Origin: Thermomonas sp.
Lineage (GTDB): Bacteria; Pseudomonadota; Gammaproteobacteria; Xanthomonadales; Xanthomonadaceae
DNA: 64,000 nucleotides
Reading direction: 5' to 3'
NCBI RefSeq assembly: GCF_019104945.1
Contig: NZ_JAHRWW010000001.1
Coordinates: forward strand, 1 to 64,000
Shown here: positions 1-9,441 of the stretch, in pieces
Numbering within the stretch: the stretch's first letter is position 1
Layout of the letters: every line of letters starts with the position of its first letter
The notes under the pieces: model-generated
Told to the model about the DNA's origin: nothing
The model's input: the letters and a program-made list of their open reading frames with translations, nothing else
Databases searched by the model: none
Made by a program: the position numbers and the translations under genes

Positions 1-133
1 AAGTCGTCGAACCACTGCTGGGGCAAGAGCCCCCCCCCCACCCGCACTAGCCGCCATGCTCACCCGCGCAAGTCACGCAGAAGCGCTACCCAATGATGCG
101 GCGATATTGGAAAACACCTTACGAAATTGGTGA
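1..133 (+). pseudogene. 3' end of an unidentified gene with a broken or switchable reading frame
   Basis: Reading from base 3, the frame gives VVEPLLGQEPPPHPH and stops at 48-50. It runs through ten consecutive Cs at 30-39. If the tract had one more C, the same frame would continue through ALAAMLTRAS into HAEALPNDAAILENTLRNW and stop at 131-133. That second ending is also encoded word for word by the repeat at 1070-1130, so it is probably the true C-terminus. The gene starts left of the window and I do not recognise its family. Alternatives are a genuine frameshift, a phase-variable tract, or a sequencing error in the homopolymer. Confidence 0.5.
73..133 (+). repeat. 61-bp direct repeat, copy 1 (coding)
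   Basis: Matches 1070-1130 at 58 of 61 positions. All three differences are third-codon changes in the frame that encodes HAEALPNDAAILENTLRNW and its stop, so both copies specify the same peptide. Similarity ends abruptly at the first base on the left and right after the TGA on the right. The two copies bracket the toxin-antitoxin-like module. Confidence 0.9.
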
Positions 134-216
134 ATAATTGAGGCAGTCTGTAAAAATATGGAGCGATGCGTAGTAACTTAATATCCGATACAAGCCCGCG
201 GCGCCGTGCTTATTTG

Positions 217-666
217 TTACGCCGCTATTTGCCACTTCTTGCCTGTTTCGCGAAAGATCATCTTGTCTTCATGCACAAGTTGATCCAGCTCGTTTAGCTG
301 GTCAATCAAACGCCGCACGCGCACATGGTTGGTGAAATGCCCAGACACCAACACCCGCAGCATCTTGTCAGCTGGGCCTTGAATGCGCCCGCGCCCTTTC
401 TCCCATAGCGCCACCGTCTGCGCATTCACACCAAGGCTCGCAGCAAGGGAGGCTTGCGAAAGCTCCATTTCCTTACGCAAAAAACGAATTTCCGTACCCG
501 ACAGCTTCCCCGGTTTATGCACGAGCGCACGCGCAAGCACGCGGTGCAGACCTTCCACATCGTGAATCGTAACCCCTTTCCCGTAAGGGGTATCGTGTAT
601 GGCAAACCCATTGGACAGCCACACGTTGCGCAAGCCGCAATCGGTGTAGTGGTACATCTTGTTCAT
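217..666 (-). CDS. HTH-domain antitoxin-like regulator (XRE/MqsA-like)
   Basis: A 149-residue protein whose middle (about residues 55-105) is a Cro/C1-type helix-turn-helix with the typical LSQASLAASLGVNAQTVALW core. Its first ~50 residues resemble the N-terminus of antitoxin-type regulators paired with DUF4258 proteins, but the CxxC zinc pairs of true MqsA are absent. The start at 666 is chosen because its ATG overlaps the stop of the upstream DUF4258 gene as ATGA. The likely role is to neutralise the partner and repress the operon through the palindrome at 1025-1041. The toxin-first order is that of higBA and mqsRA. Function is inferred from domain and neighbour. Confidence 0.75.
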   Translation of the reverse strand: MNKMYHYTDCGLRNVWLSNGFAIHDTPYGKGVTIHDVEGLHRVLARALVHKPGKLSGTEIRFLRKEMELSQASLAASLGVNAQTVALWEKGRGRIQGPADKMLRVLVSGHFTNHVRVRRLIDQLNELDQLVHEDKMIFRETGKKWQIAA

Positions 667-998
667 GGTGTCACCCAAAATGCTGTAATTACGATGCTTC
701 TCTCTAGCCCGTCTTCAATGGCAACCGCGCATCCTATGTTTTCTCCACATGCATAGCGCTCAATGCGTAGCGTCCAATTTCCGTGTACGTCTCGTAGCGG
801 TGCTTCAGTGATGAGACCACGCCGCAAGCAGTTCAACACCTGTGTGCGCGTGATGTGGCGTTGCTTCATCCGTTGTATGGCGTGGCTGGTGAAAACAACC
901 TTCCCACTATCCTCTGCAATTTGCGCAAGCACCCGCTTTGCCGAAGCATTCGTCATGCGAAACTGCACAACCTTCTTCGCAACCATATGCACACTCAT
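663..998 (-). CDS. DUF4258 domain protein, probable toxin of a toxin-antitoxin pair
   Basis: A 111-residue protein carrying a DUF4258 signature (SHAIQRMKQRHITRTQVLNCL, about residues 38-58), followed by a beta-rich half with a conserved ERYACGENIGCAVAI-type strand. DUF4258 proteins are small BECR-fold-like proteins usually found beside HTH antitoxins and thought to be RNases. The start at 998 has GGAG four bases upstream; internal Met codons at 986 and 956 are possible alternatives. It is the first gene of a two-gene operon with a recognisable promoter. Toxicity is not shown by the sequence. Confidence 0.7.
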   Translation of the reverse strand: MSVHMVAKKVVQFRMTNASAKRVLAQIAEDSGKVVFTSHAIQRMKQRHITRTQVLNCLRRGLITEAPLRDVHGNWTLRIERYACGENIGCAVAIEDGLERSIVITAFWVTP

Positions 999-1024
999 AC
1001 AGCTCCATTGCGCGCAGCATATAA

Positions 1025-1063
1025 CCTATAAAAATTATAGGCAATAGAGTTGCCATATGACAA
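1025..1063 (-). promoter_or_regulatory. Promoter and palindromic operator of the toxin-antitoxin module
   Basis: Read on the minus strand, TTGTCA (1058-1063) is followed after 18 bases by a perfect TATAAT (1034-1039). The -10 lies inside a 17-bp palindrome with 7-bp arms, CCTATAA/TTATAGG (1025-1041). An operator covering the -10 is the usual arrangement for an autorepressed toxin-antitoxin operon. Confidence 0.65.
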
Positions 1064-1069
1064 CGCGGA

Positions 1070-1130
1070 TCACGCAGAAGCACTGCCCAATGATGCGGCA
1101 ATATTGGAAAACACCTTACGAAATTGGTGA
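1070..1130 (+). repeat. 61-bp direct repeat, copy 2 (coding)
   Basis: Second copy of 73-133, with three synonymous differences. Upstream in the same frame a TAG lies at 1038-1040 and there is no ATG, so this copy is a detached gene end rather than an expressed gene, unless the TTG at 1050 is used. It starts seven bases beyond the -35 box of the toxin-antitoxin promoter. Confidence 0.9.
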
Positions 1131-1186
1131 TTTTCTACGGCACTTTGCGAAGACACATCCGACGTTTTGACTTTATCACCGGCAAA

Positions 1187-1216
1187 TTGTTCAAACCTAC
1201 GCATAGCTGCAATAAT
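1187..1216 (+). promoter_or_regulatory. Probable promoter of tRNA-Arg
   Basis: TTGTTC at 1187-1192 and AATAAT at 1211-1216 are separated by 18 bases, and the -10 ends ten bases before the tRNA. Confidence 0.4.
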
Positions 1217-1226
1217 AATCGGTCAT

Positions 1227-1303
1227 GACCCCGTAGCTCAGCTGGATAGAGCGTCCCCCTCCTAAGGGGAAGGTCGCCCGTTCGAATCGGGCCGGGGTCG
1301 CCA
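1227..1303 (+). tRNA. tRNA-Arg, anticodon CCT (codon AGG)
   Basis: The 77 bases fold into a full cloverleaf. The acceptor stem is GACCCCG/CGGGGTC with discriminator G and an encoded CCA at 1301-1303. The anticodon loop is CTCCTAA, giving CCT. The T arm is GCCCG-TTCGAAT-CGGGC. tRNA genes of this kind are common integration targets, but the nearby direct repeat does not include any tRNA sequence. Confidence 0.96.
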
Positions 1304-1332
1304 GTATTTTTCTGCACTTCGGAGGTTTCGCC

Positions 1333-2865
1333 ATGTCCCACCCCGTACTCACTGCACTTGGTCTGAGCGCCACTGAATCTGGCACCTATCTTGGTAACGG
1401 CGAATGGTCGAAGACCACCGACGCCGGCATTATCGAGCCCATCAACCCCACCACGGGTGAAGTGCTGGGCCGCGTGCATGCCTCTTCGCAGGCCGACTAC
1501 GCGCTGATCATCGAGCGCGCCCAAGCCGCATTCAAAGTGTGGCGCACCACCCCGGCCCCGCGTCGCGGCGAGGCCGTGCGCCTGTGCACCGAAGCACTAC
1601 GCGCGCATAAAGACGCGCTGGGCTCGCTGGTGGCGCTGGAAATGGGCAAATCCAAGCCGGAAGGTGACGGCGAAGTGCAGGAAATGATCGACATCGGCGA
1701 CTTCGCCGTAGGCCTGTCGCGCCAACTGTACGGCCTGACCATGCACAGCGAACGCCCCGGCCACCGCATGTACGAGCAGTGGCACCCCATCGGCTTGGTG
1801 GGCGTCATTTCCGCGTTCAACTTCCCGGTTGCAGTGTGGGCGTGGAACAGCTTTATCGCCGCCATCTGCGGTGACATCACCCTGTGGAAGCCCTCGCCGA
1901 AGGTGCCCCTGTCGGCCATCGCTTCGATGAAAATCTGCAATGAAGCGCTGCGTAAGGGCGGCTTCCCCGATATTTTCTTCCTGTTCAACGACGCAGGCAC
2001 CGAGCTGGCGCAAGAGTTTGTGGACGACAAGCGCGTGGCCTTGATCAGCTTCACCGGCAGCACCCAAGTGGGCCGCACCATCGGCGAGCGCGTGGCACGC
2101 CGTATGGGCCGCAGCCTGCTGGAGCTAGGCGGCAATAACGCCATTATCGTGGATGAAACTGCTGATCTGAAGTTGGCCATCCCAGCAATTGCCTTCGGTG
2201 CCGTGGGCACGGCGGGCCAGCGCTGCACCACCACCCGCCGCCTGATCGTGCACGAATCCATGTACGACGAAGTGCTGGCGAAATTGATTGCGGCATATAA
2301 GCAGGTGGAAGGCAAAATTGGCGACCCCACCGACCCTTCCAACCTGATGGGCCCGCTGAACAGCAAAGACGGTGTGAACGCCTTCTTAGCTGCAATTGAA
2401 AAAGCCAAGGCCGCTGGAGGCAAGGTGGAAACCGGAGGCGCTGCAATCGACCGCCCGGGTAATTTCGTCCTGCCCACGATCATTACCGGGCTTACCAACG
2501 ACGCCGATATCGTCCAGCACGAAACCTTCGCACCGATCCTGTACGTCATGAAGTACCGCGATCTGGACGACGCCATCGACATGCAAAATGCCGTGCCGCA
2601 GGGCTTGTCTTCTGCCATTTTCACCACCAACCTCAAGCGTGCTGAAAAATATCTGTCGGCAGCGGGTAGCGATTGCGGCATCGCTAATGTCAATATTGGC
2701 ACCAGCGGAGCAGAAATCGGCGGTGCGTTCGGCGGCGAGAAGGAAACCGGCGGTGGCCGCGAATCCGGTTCCGACGCATGGCGTGCGTATATGCGTCGCC
2801 AAACCAATACAATCAACTACTCGGATGCACTGCCTCTGGCCCAGGGCATCAAATTTGATCTCTAA
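1333..2865 (+). CDS. amaB: ALDH7-family aldehyde dehydrogenase (L-piperidine-6-carboxylate / alpha-aminoadipate semialdehyde type)
   Basis: A 510-residue NAD-dependent aldehyde dehydrogenase. Visible landmarks are FTGSTQVGR (about 239-247) in the nucleotide-binding region, LELGGNNA (about 262-269) with the general-base glutamate, and [12 protein letters not shown] with the catalytic cysteine near 298. The whole-protein pattern, including [11 protein letters not shown], is that of the ALDH7A1/AmaB group, which oxidises alpha-aminoadipate semialdehyde in lysine catabolism. No other lysine-catabolism gene lies nearby, so the substrate is inferred from family only. CGGAGG stands upstream of the ATG. 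It follows tRNA-Arg by 29 bases and is ten bases from the next gene. Confidence 0.85.
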   Translation: MSHPVLTALGLSATESGTYLGNGEWSKTTDAGIIEPINPTTGEVLGRVHASSQADYALIIERAQAAFKVWRTTPAPRRGEAVRLCTEALRAHKDALGSLVALEMGKSKPEGDGEVQEMIDIGDFAVGLSRQLYGLTMHSERPGHRMYEQWHPIGLVGVISAFNFPVAVWAWNSFIAAICGDITLWKPSPKVPLSAIASMKICNEALRKGGFPDIFFLFNDAGTELAQEFVDDKRVALISFTGSTQVGRTIGERVARRMGRSLLELGGNNAIIVDETADLKLAIPAIAFGAVGTAGQRCTTTRRLIVHESMYDEVLAKLIAAYKQVEGKIGDPTDPSNLMGPLNSKDGVNAFLAAIEKAKAAGGKVETGGAAIDRPGNFVLPTIITGLTNDADIVQHETFAPILYVMKYRDLDDAIDMQNAVPQGLSSAIFTTNLKRAEKYLSAAGSDCGIANVNIGTSGAEIGGAFGGEKETGGGRESGSDAWRAYMRRQTNTINYSDALPLAQGIKFDL

Positions 2866-2874
2866 GGACGTTGC

Positions 2875-3174
2875 ATGAGCACACCCCTTCCTGTTCGCCA
2901 AACCAGCACACTGGCTGTTGTTAGCCTCGTCTTCGGCATTTTGGGCTGGAACTTGCTGCCATTTATCGGCAGCGTAGTGGCGGTAATTACCGGCCACATG
3001 GCGCGCAAGGAAATCCGCCAATCGGCGGGGCAACTGGAAGGGGATGGGCTCGCCGTGGCGGGGCTGGTGATGGGCTATCTCATCATCGGCCTCGGCATTT
3101 TGGGTATCCTTGCGACCATTCTATTTTTCGGCGGGCTGGCGGCACTGCTGGCCTTTGTTGCTGCGGGGCATTAA
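2875..3174 (+). CDS. DUF4190 small membrane protein
   Basis: A 99-residue protein with two hydrophobic segments (about 12-42 and 60-98) around a short polar loop containing GHMARKEIRQS, the recognisable centre of DUF4190. The family is widespread with no defined function. It has an AAGGA ribosome site just after the aldehyde dehydrogenase stop and is followed three bases later by pyrD, so it is probably part of the same transcript. Confidence 0.8.
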   Translation: MSTPLPVRQTSTLAVVSLVFGILGWNLLPFIGSVVAVITGHMARKEIRQSAGQLEGDGLAVAGLVMGYLIIGLGILGILATILFFGGLAALLAFVAAGH

Positions 3175-3177
3175 CGT

Positions 3178-4239
3178 TTGTACGCACTGTCTCGCCCCTT
3201 TCTATTTGCGTTCAATGCTGAGCGCGCGCACGGCCTTGGGTTGGCTGGTCTTGAAGCGGCCCACCGCTGCGGTCTTGGCTCACTTTTAGCCACGCCGCCA
3301 AAGCCGCTGCCTACAAAAGCGTTCGGTCTCACCTTCCCAAATCCGGTGGGTTTAGCCGCAGGGCTAGATAAAAACGGCGCGCATATCGATTCCTTGCTCG
3401 CGCTTGGCTTTGGCTTTGTGGAAGTAGGTACCGTGACGCCGCTGCCGCAGGGTGGCAACCCCAAGCCGCGCCTGTTCCGCCTGCCGGAGCACGAGGCCAT
3501 CATCAACCGCATGGGGTTTAATAACCTCGGCGTGGATACGCTGGTGCGCAACGTCGAACGTTCGCAGCGCAAGGGTGGGCTGCTGGGCATCAATATCGGC
3601 AAAAACAAAGACACACCAAACGAGCGCGCCGAGTACGACTATCTGCTGTGCCTGCGCAAGGTGTACCCGCTGGCCGACTACATCACGGTCAACATTTCTT
3701 CGCCCAATACTGCGGGTCTGCGTGAGCTGCAGGAAGAACAAGCGCTGCGCAAGCTGGTCAGCACCCTACGCGATGAGCAGGAAAAGCTCGCTGGCATTCA
3801 TGCCCGCCGCGTGCCACTGCTGGTGAAAGTCGCTCCAGATCTTTCTGAAAGCGATATTGACGCGGCCGCACGCGTACTGGGCGATCTGCACGTCGACGGC
3901 GTGATCGCCACCAATACCACCATTGCCCGCGATGGCGTTGAATCCTCGCCGCTGGCGCAGGAAACCGGCGGGCTTTCCGGCGCACCAGTGATGGCACAAT
4001 CCACCACCGTGCTGCGCATGCTGCGCACGCGCCTGCCGGACAATATCCCGCTGATCGGTGTGGGCGGCATCATGCAAGGGGCCGATGCGGCCACCAAGCA
4101 GACCGCAGGTGCGGTTTTAGTGCAAACCTATACCGGGCTGATCTATCGCGGCCCTGCGCTGATTGGCGAATGCGTGGAAGCCTTACGCCGCCGCAAAGAA
4201 GCCCCAAGCCGCGGCAATCTCCCCCCCGATCACGTCTGA
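3178..4239 (+). CDS. pyrD: Dihydroorotate dehydrogenase (quinone), class 2
   Basis: 353 residues; FMN enzyme that oxidises dihydroorotate to orotate with quinone in pyrimidine synthesis, at the inner membrane. Seen: an N-terminal amphipathic helix ([17 protein letters not shown]) typical of class 2, [23 protein letters not shown](G)[22 protein letters not shown] with the class 2 catalytic serine, KVAPDL, and IGVGGI near the C-terminus. The start is TTG at 3178; no nearby ATG keeps the conserved N-terminus. murB begins two bases after its stop. A run of seven Cs lies close to the end at 4221-4227 without disturbing the frame. Confidence 0.95.
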   Translation: MYALSRPFLFAFNAERAHGLGLAGLEAAHRCGLGSLLATPPKPLPTKAFGLTFPNPVGLAAGLDKNGAHIDSLLALGFGFVEVGTVTPLPQGGNPKPRLFRLPEHEAIINRMGFNNLGVDTLVRNVERSQRKGGLLGINIGKNKDTPNERAEYDYLLCLRKVYPLADYITVNISSPNTAGLRELQEEQALRKLVSTLRDEQEKLAGIHARRVPLLVKVAPDLSESDIDAAARVLGDLHVDGVIATNTTIARDGVESSPLAQETGGLSGAPVMAQSTTVLRMLRTRLPDNIPLIGVGGIMQGADAATKQTAGAVLVQTYTGLIYRGPALIGECVEALRRRKEAPSRGNLPPDHV

Positions 4240-4241
4240 GT

Positions 4242-5285
4242 ATGGCCGATCCTTACCGCCTGATTGAAAACGCGCGCCTCGACGCGCGCAATACATTTGG
4301 TGTGCCTGCGCGCGCGCCGATGCTGGTGGAAGTACACCGCAATGACGCCCTGCCCGAGCTGTTTGGCTACGCCATGCTGCAAGACGCTGGCCTGTTGATG
4401 CTAGGCGGCGGTAGCAATTTGCTCTTTGCTGGCGATGCGCCGGGGGCCGTCATTGCACTAAATACACGCGCCATTACGTTATTAGACGACGATGGCGATA
4501 CCGCACTGATCCGTGCCGATGCGGGCGTACTTTGGCACGACTTTGTGCTGTGGACACTAGGCCACGGCCTATCGGGGCTCGAAAACCTCGCCCTGATCCC
4601 CGGCACGGTGGGCGCAGCGCCCATTCAAAATATTGGTGCTTACGGCGTGGAGGTGTGCGAACGCGTGCATCTCGTGGAAGCTTTTGATCGCGAAACACGC
4701 GGTTTTGTTCGGCTAAACGCCAGCCAATGCGCGTTTGCCTACCGCGACTCGCTGTTCAAACATAGCCTTGATCGCTATCTGGTTACGGCGGTGGAGTTTC
4801 GCCTATCGCGCTCTTTTGTTCCGCGTCTTGAATATGCAGGTATCGCGAGTGAATTAAGCGCCATGGGCATCACCGAAGCGCCGCGCGCCTCGCAGGTAGC
4901 CGAAGCGGTGATGCACATCCGTCGCCACAAGCTGCCCGACCCGGCGGTCATCGGCAATGCAGGTAGTTTCTTCAAAAACCCGATTCTCCCAGCCGCGCAG
5001 GCCGAAGCACTGTTGCAAGAGCACCCAGCATTGCCGGTATTTCGTACCCAAGATACAGGGCTACGCAAACTTTCGGCCGCTTGGCTAATCGACGCCTGCG
5101 GTTGGAAAGGCCACCGCGACGGTGACGCGGGCGTATCCGCCGAGCACGCGTTGGTGCTGGTCAACCACGGCAACGCCAGCGGACAGCAACTGCTCGCTTT
5201 GGCGCGGCGTATTGCGGAGTCGGTGCAGGCGCGCTTTGGTGTAGTGATTGAGCCTGAGCCACGCGTGGTAGGTGCGCGCTGGTGA
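4242..5285 (+). CDS. murB: UDP-N-acetylenolpyruvoylglucosamine reductase, type I
   Basis: 347 residues; FAD/NADPH enzyme that reduces UDP-GlcNAc-enolpyruvate to UDP-MurNAc in the cytoplasm. Visible motifs are LGGGSNLLFAGD (FAD-binding), LALIPGTVGAAPIQNIGAYG, YRDSLFK (the type I tyrosine loop), GNAGSFFKNP with the catalytic serine, and the C-terminal EPEPRVVG carrying the catalytic glutamate. Length matches E. coli MurB (342). The ATG at 4242 gives the expected N-terminus. Its TGA overlaps the GTG of the following transporter gene as GTGA. Confidence 0.95.
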   Translation: MADPYRLIENARLDARNTFGVPARAPMLVEVHRNDALPELFGYAMLQDAGLLMLGGGSNLLFAGDAPGAVIALNTRAITLLDDDGDTALIRADAGVLWHDFVLWTLGHGLSGLENLALIPGTVGAAPIQNIGAYGVEVCERVHLVEAFDRETRGFVRLNASQCAFAYRDSLFKHSLDRYLVTAVEFRLSRSFVPRLEYAGIASELSAMGITEAPRASQVAEAVMHIRRHKLPDPAVIGNAGSFFKNPILPAAQAEALLQEHPALPVFRTQDTGLRKLSAAWLIDACGWKGHRDGDAGVSAEHALVLVNHGNASGQQLLALARRIAESVQARFGVVIEPEPRVVGARW

Positions 5286-6223
5286 ACGCACCGCGCAATA
5301 CCCACGCACGCGCCGCCCTACTGATGCTAGGGAGCACCGTAGGGTTTGGCCTGATGGCCATCTTTATTCGCCTTGCTTCGCATTCGCTGCCCACTTGGGA
5401 AGTCGCCTTTTTCCGTAACCTATTTGGTTTTCTTAGCTTGCTGCCAGTGCTGGCATGGCCAGCGTTCAAACAGTCACGCCCGCTGCATGCGTTCGCACAA
5501 AGCGTGCGCACCCAACAGCTACCACGCTATTTCATCCGCACCGCGATTGGCATCGTCAGCATGTTCTGCGGGTTCTGGGCCATCGCCAACCTACCCTTGG
5601 CGCAGGCGATTTCGCTTACATACTCATCACCAATCTTCGTCACCATCGCCGCCATTTTTATGCTGGGCGAGCGCGTGCGTGCGCGCCGCTGGAGCGCGGT
5701 GGTCTGCGGTTTTATCGGCGTGCTCGTCATCGTCCAACCGTGGTCGCATGCGTTTAGCCTCGGCTCACTTGTGGCGGTGGCCGCCGCCATGCTCAGCGCA
5801 CTGGTGGCGATTCAAATCAAGCAGCTGTCGAGAATTGACCACGCCGACACCATCGTGTTTTGGACCTATGCACTGTGGGTGCCGATGTCGCTACTGCCCG
5901 CCCTGCTGGACTGGAAGGCCCCTAGTGGCATCACGTGGGTGTGGTTGCTGGCGATTGGCCTGATGGGCACAGTGGGGCAGCTGCTGTGGACGCGCGCGCT
6001 TAAATTAGGCGATGTATCCGCACTCACGCCCATTAGCTTTACCCAGCTGCCGTTAGTCACCTTCGCCGGTTGGCTATTATTTGATGAGCGCGTAGGCACC
6101 GCCACCCTTGTGGGCGCGGGTATTATTTTGACATCGACCTTCTACATCGCCCATCGCGAAGCGGTGCTTGCCCGCCGTGCAGCCTCACAAGCCGTGAGCG
6201 AAGCAAACCCACCCGGCGAATAA
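5282..6223 (+). CDS. EamA/DMT-family transporter
   Basis: A 313-residue membrane protein with about ten hydrophobic segments in two homologous EamA halves (roughly 10-150 and 160-300). The first half contains FRNLFGFLSLLPVL, the second the typical LLAIGLMGTVGQLLWTRAL and FDERVG. The family exports metabolites such as amino acids or purines; the substrate is not predictable. Translation starts at GTG overlapping the murB stop (GTGA), so it is translationally coupled to murB. It ends seven bases before the convergent Feo operon. Confidence 0.85.
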   Translation: MNAPRNTHARAALLMLGSTVGFGLMAIFIRLASHSLPTWEVAFFRNLFGFLSLLPVLAWPAFKQSRPLHAFAQSVRTQQLPRYFIRTAIGIVSMFCGFWAIANLPLAQAISLTYSSPIFVTIAAIFMLGERVRARRWSAVVCGFIGVLVIVQPWSHAFSLGSLVAVAAAMLSALVAIQIKQLSRIDHADTIVFWTYALWVPMSLLPALLDWKAPSGITWVWLLAIGLMGTVGQLLWTRALKLGDVSALTPISFTQLPLVTFAGWLLFDERVGTATLVGAGIILTSTFYIAHREAVLARRAASQAVSEANPPGE

Positions 6224-6230
6224 GCCGCGC

Positions 6231-6460
6231 TTAACCGCAACCGTTACAGCCGCCGCAGTCTTTACCACCGCTGCCCGGTGGCGCGATACGCCGCGCCAGT
6301 TGACGCATCCACGCGGGCCGCCCTTCCGCCAACAGCGGCAGGGCTAGGGCCACACGCAGCTTGCGCGTGGCATTGGGGAACTGTTTGTGCATCACCACAG
6401 CGGCGCTCACCAAGACCGCCAGTGCTACGACGCAATACTGCGCGATCAGGCCCGTGTTCA

Positions 6461-6461
<1 letters not shown>
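6231..6461 (-). CDS. Small Cys-rich membrane protein following feoB
   Basis: 76 residues: one N-terminal membrane segment (about 5-22), a basic middle, and a C-terminus ending in GGKDCGGCNGCG with three cysteines. Small cysteine-rich proteins in this place are typical of Xanthomonadales Feo operons (DUF6587-like); it is not a recognisable FeoC winged helix. The ATG overlaps the feoB stop by one base (TAATG), indicating coupled translation. A role in metal handling or Feo assembly is inferred from position and cysteines only. Confidence 0.7.
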
Positions 6462-8310
<1,849 letters not shown>

Positions 8311-8314
<4 letters not shown>

Positions 8315-8556
8315 ACGCCCGCCTCCGCACGCAGCCGCACCCGCGCGGCCTCGCTACGCCGCAGCGCAAATCGGGTAAAGCCCACCTGCACCAGCAGCGG
8401 CTCGGCCCCCAAAGGCCCTGAAGCCAACACTTCTACCCCCTCGCCGGCCACAAACCCAAGATCGCGCAGGCGCTGAGCAATGGGGTCGTTTGGGGTCTGT
8501 TCTTCTACAGTTTCGACAACGGCTGGCCAGCGTTTTTTCAGTTCGGTCAATCGCAT
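8311..8556 (-). CDS. feoA: Ferrous iron transport protein FeoA
   Basis: 81 residues with the SH3-like FeoA fold pattern: IAQRLRDLGFVAGEGVEVLA followed by GAEPLLVQVGFTRFALRRSEAARV. FeoA is a cytoplasmic partner required for FeoB activity. The start at 8556 (MRLTELKK) fits the family; an ATG seven codons upstream is possible. First gene of feoA-feoB-Cys-rich gene, all coupled by overlapping stops and starts. Confidence 0.9.
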
Positions 8557-8575
8557 CGAAACAGTACCGTTTAAC

Positions 8576-8596
8576 AAATGGGAATTGTTCTCAATT
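8576..8596 (-). promoter_or_regulatory. Fur-box-like operator of feoAB
   Basis: On the minus strand the site reads ATTGAGAACAATTCCCATT, an imperfect inverted repeat matching 16 of 19 positions of AATGAGAATAATTCTCATT, a common Fur-box form. It lies 20 bases upstream of the feoA start, where Fe-Fur binding would block transcription. It is also 60 bases upstream of the divergent liuC. Confidence 0.6.
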
Positions 8597-8655
8597 CTAG
8601 CATTTCCCCTACCGGTATGATGTAGGGCTGAATTTCTTCGAAATGCGTGGTAACT

Positions 8656-9441
8656 ATGAGTTCAGCCTTGCAACTGCATCACAATGGCCCGGTGGCTCGC
8701 CTGCGCATGGCGCGCCCAGAGGTGCACAACGCGTTTGATGATCACCTCATCGCCGAACTGACCGCCGCCTTAGACAGCATGGCTCACGATGACAGCGTGC
8801 GCGTGCTGGTACTTGAAGCCGAAGGCCCTTCGTTTTCTGCCGGTGCTGACCTCAACTGGATGCGCGGCATGGCCAAGGCCAGCGAGGAAGCCAACCGCCA
8901 AGACTCGCTCGCCCTCGCCCGCTTGATGCGCACACTCAACGAACTCCCAAAACCCACCATCGCGCGCGTTCAAGGCGCCGCCTTCGGCGGCGGTGTGGGG
9001 CTGGTGGCCTGCTGCGATATTGCCATCGGCACTACAGAAGCTAAATTTGGTCTCACCGAAAGCAAGCTCGGCCTGCTGCCTGCGGTTATTTCTCCGTATG
9101 TCATCCAAGCGATCGGCCCGCGTCAGGCGCGCCGCTATTTCGCCACCGCCGAAATTTTTGATGCCCACGAAGCGCTGCGTATCGGCTTGCTGCATCAAGT
9201 AGTCGCCACCGACGTTTTAGATGAAGCCGTGCAGCGGCATATCGGCTTTCTTCTGAAAGCAGGCCCGGTAGCTGCGGCCAGCGCCAAACAACTGGTGCGC
9301 AATGTCTGCGCCCACAGCAACGCGGCCCAGCACGATGCCGACAACGCCGCCCTTATCGCCCGCCTGCGTGTTTCCCCAGAAGGTCAAGAAGGGTTGTCTG
9401 CCTTTCTCGACAAGCGCAAGCCCAACTGGATCAATGCCTGA
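8656..9441 (+). CDS. liuC: Enoyl-CoA hydratase/isomerase family, probable methylglutaconyl-CoA hydratase
   Basis: 261 residues with the crotonase fold: SAGADLNWMRGM (oxyanion-hole segment), AAFGGGVGLVACCDIAI, and FGLTESKLGLLPAVISPYV with the glutamate used by hydratases. The position directly before a biotin-dependent carboxylase alpha subunit and HMG-CoA lyase points to 3-methylglutaconyl-CoA hydration in leucine breakdown. The ATG at 8656 was chosen over the GTG nine bases upstream because it matches the usual N-terminus; no strong Shine-Dalgarno precedes either. Its TGA overlaps the next ATG by one base. Confidence 0.85.
   Translation: MSSALQLHHNGPVARLRMARPEVHNAFDDHLIAELTAALDSMAHDDSVRVLVLEAEGPSFSAGADLNWMRGMAKASEEANRQDSLALARLMRTLNELPKPTIARVQGAAFGGGVGLVACCDIAIGTTEAKFGLTESKLGLLPAVISPYVIQAIGPRQARRYFATAEIFDAHEALRIGLLHQVVATDVLDEAVQRHIGFLLKAGPVAAASAKQLVRNVCAHSNAAQHDADNAALIARLRVSPEGQEGLSAFLDKRKPNWINA

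Noticed and set aside
1227-1303. tRNA-Arg as the attachment site of the toxin-antitoxin cassette
   Set aside because: The direct repeat contains no tRNA sequence and ends about 97 bases before the tRNA.
1497-2816. A 439-codon open frame opposite the aldehyde dehydrogenase gene
   Set aside because: It is the antisense shadow of a well-conserved gene; composition lacks any recognisable domain and there is no ribosome site. Other long opposite frames (for example 16640-17557, 45572-46834, 46858-47931) were dropped for the same reason.
4221-4227. Run of seven Cs near the end of pyrD as a phase-variation tract
   Set aside because: It is short, the frame is intact, and the protein ends normally just after it.
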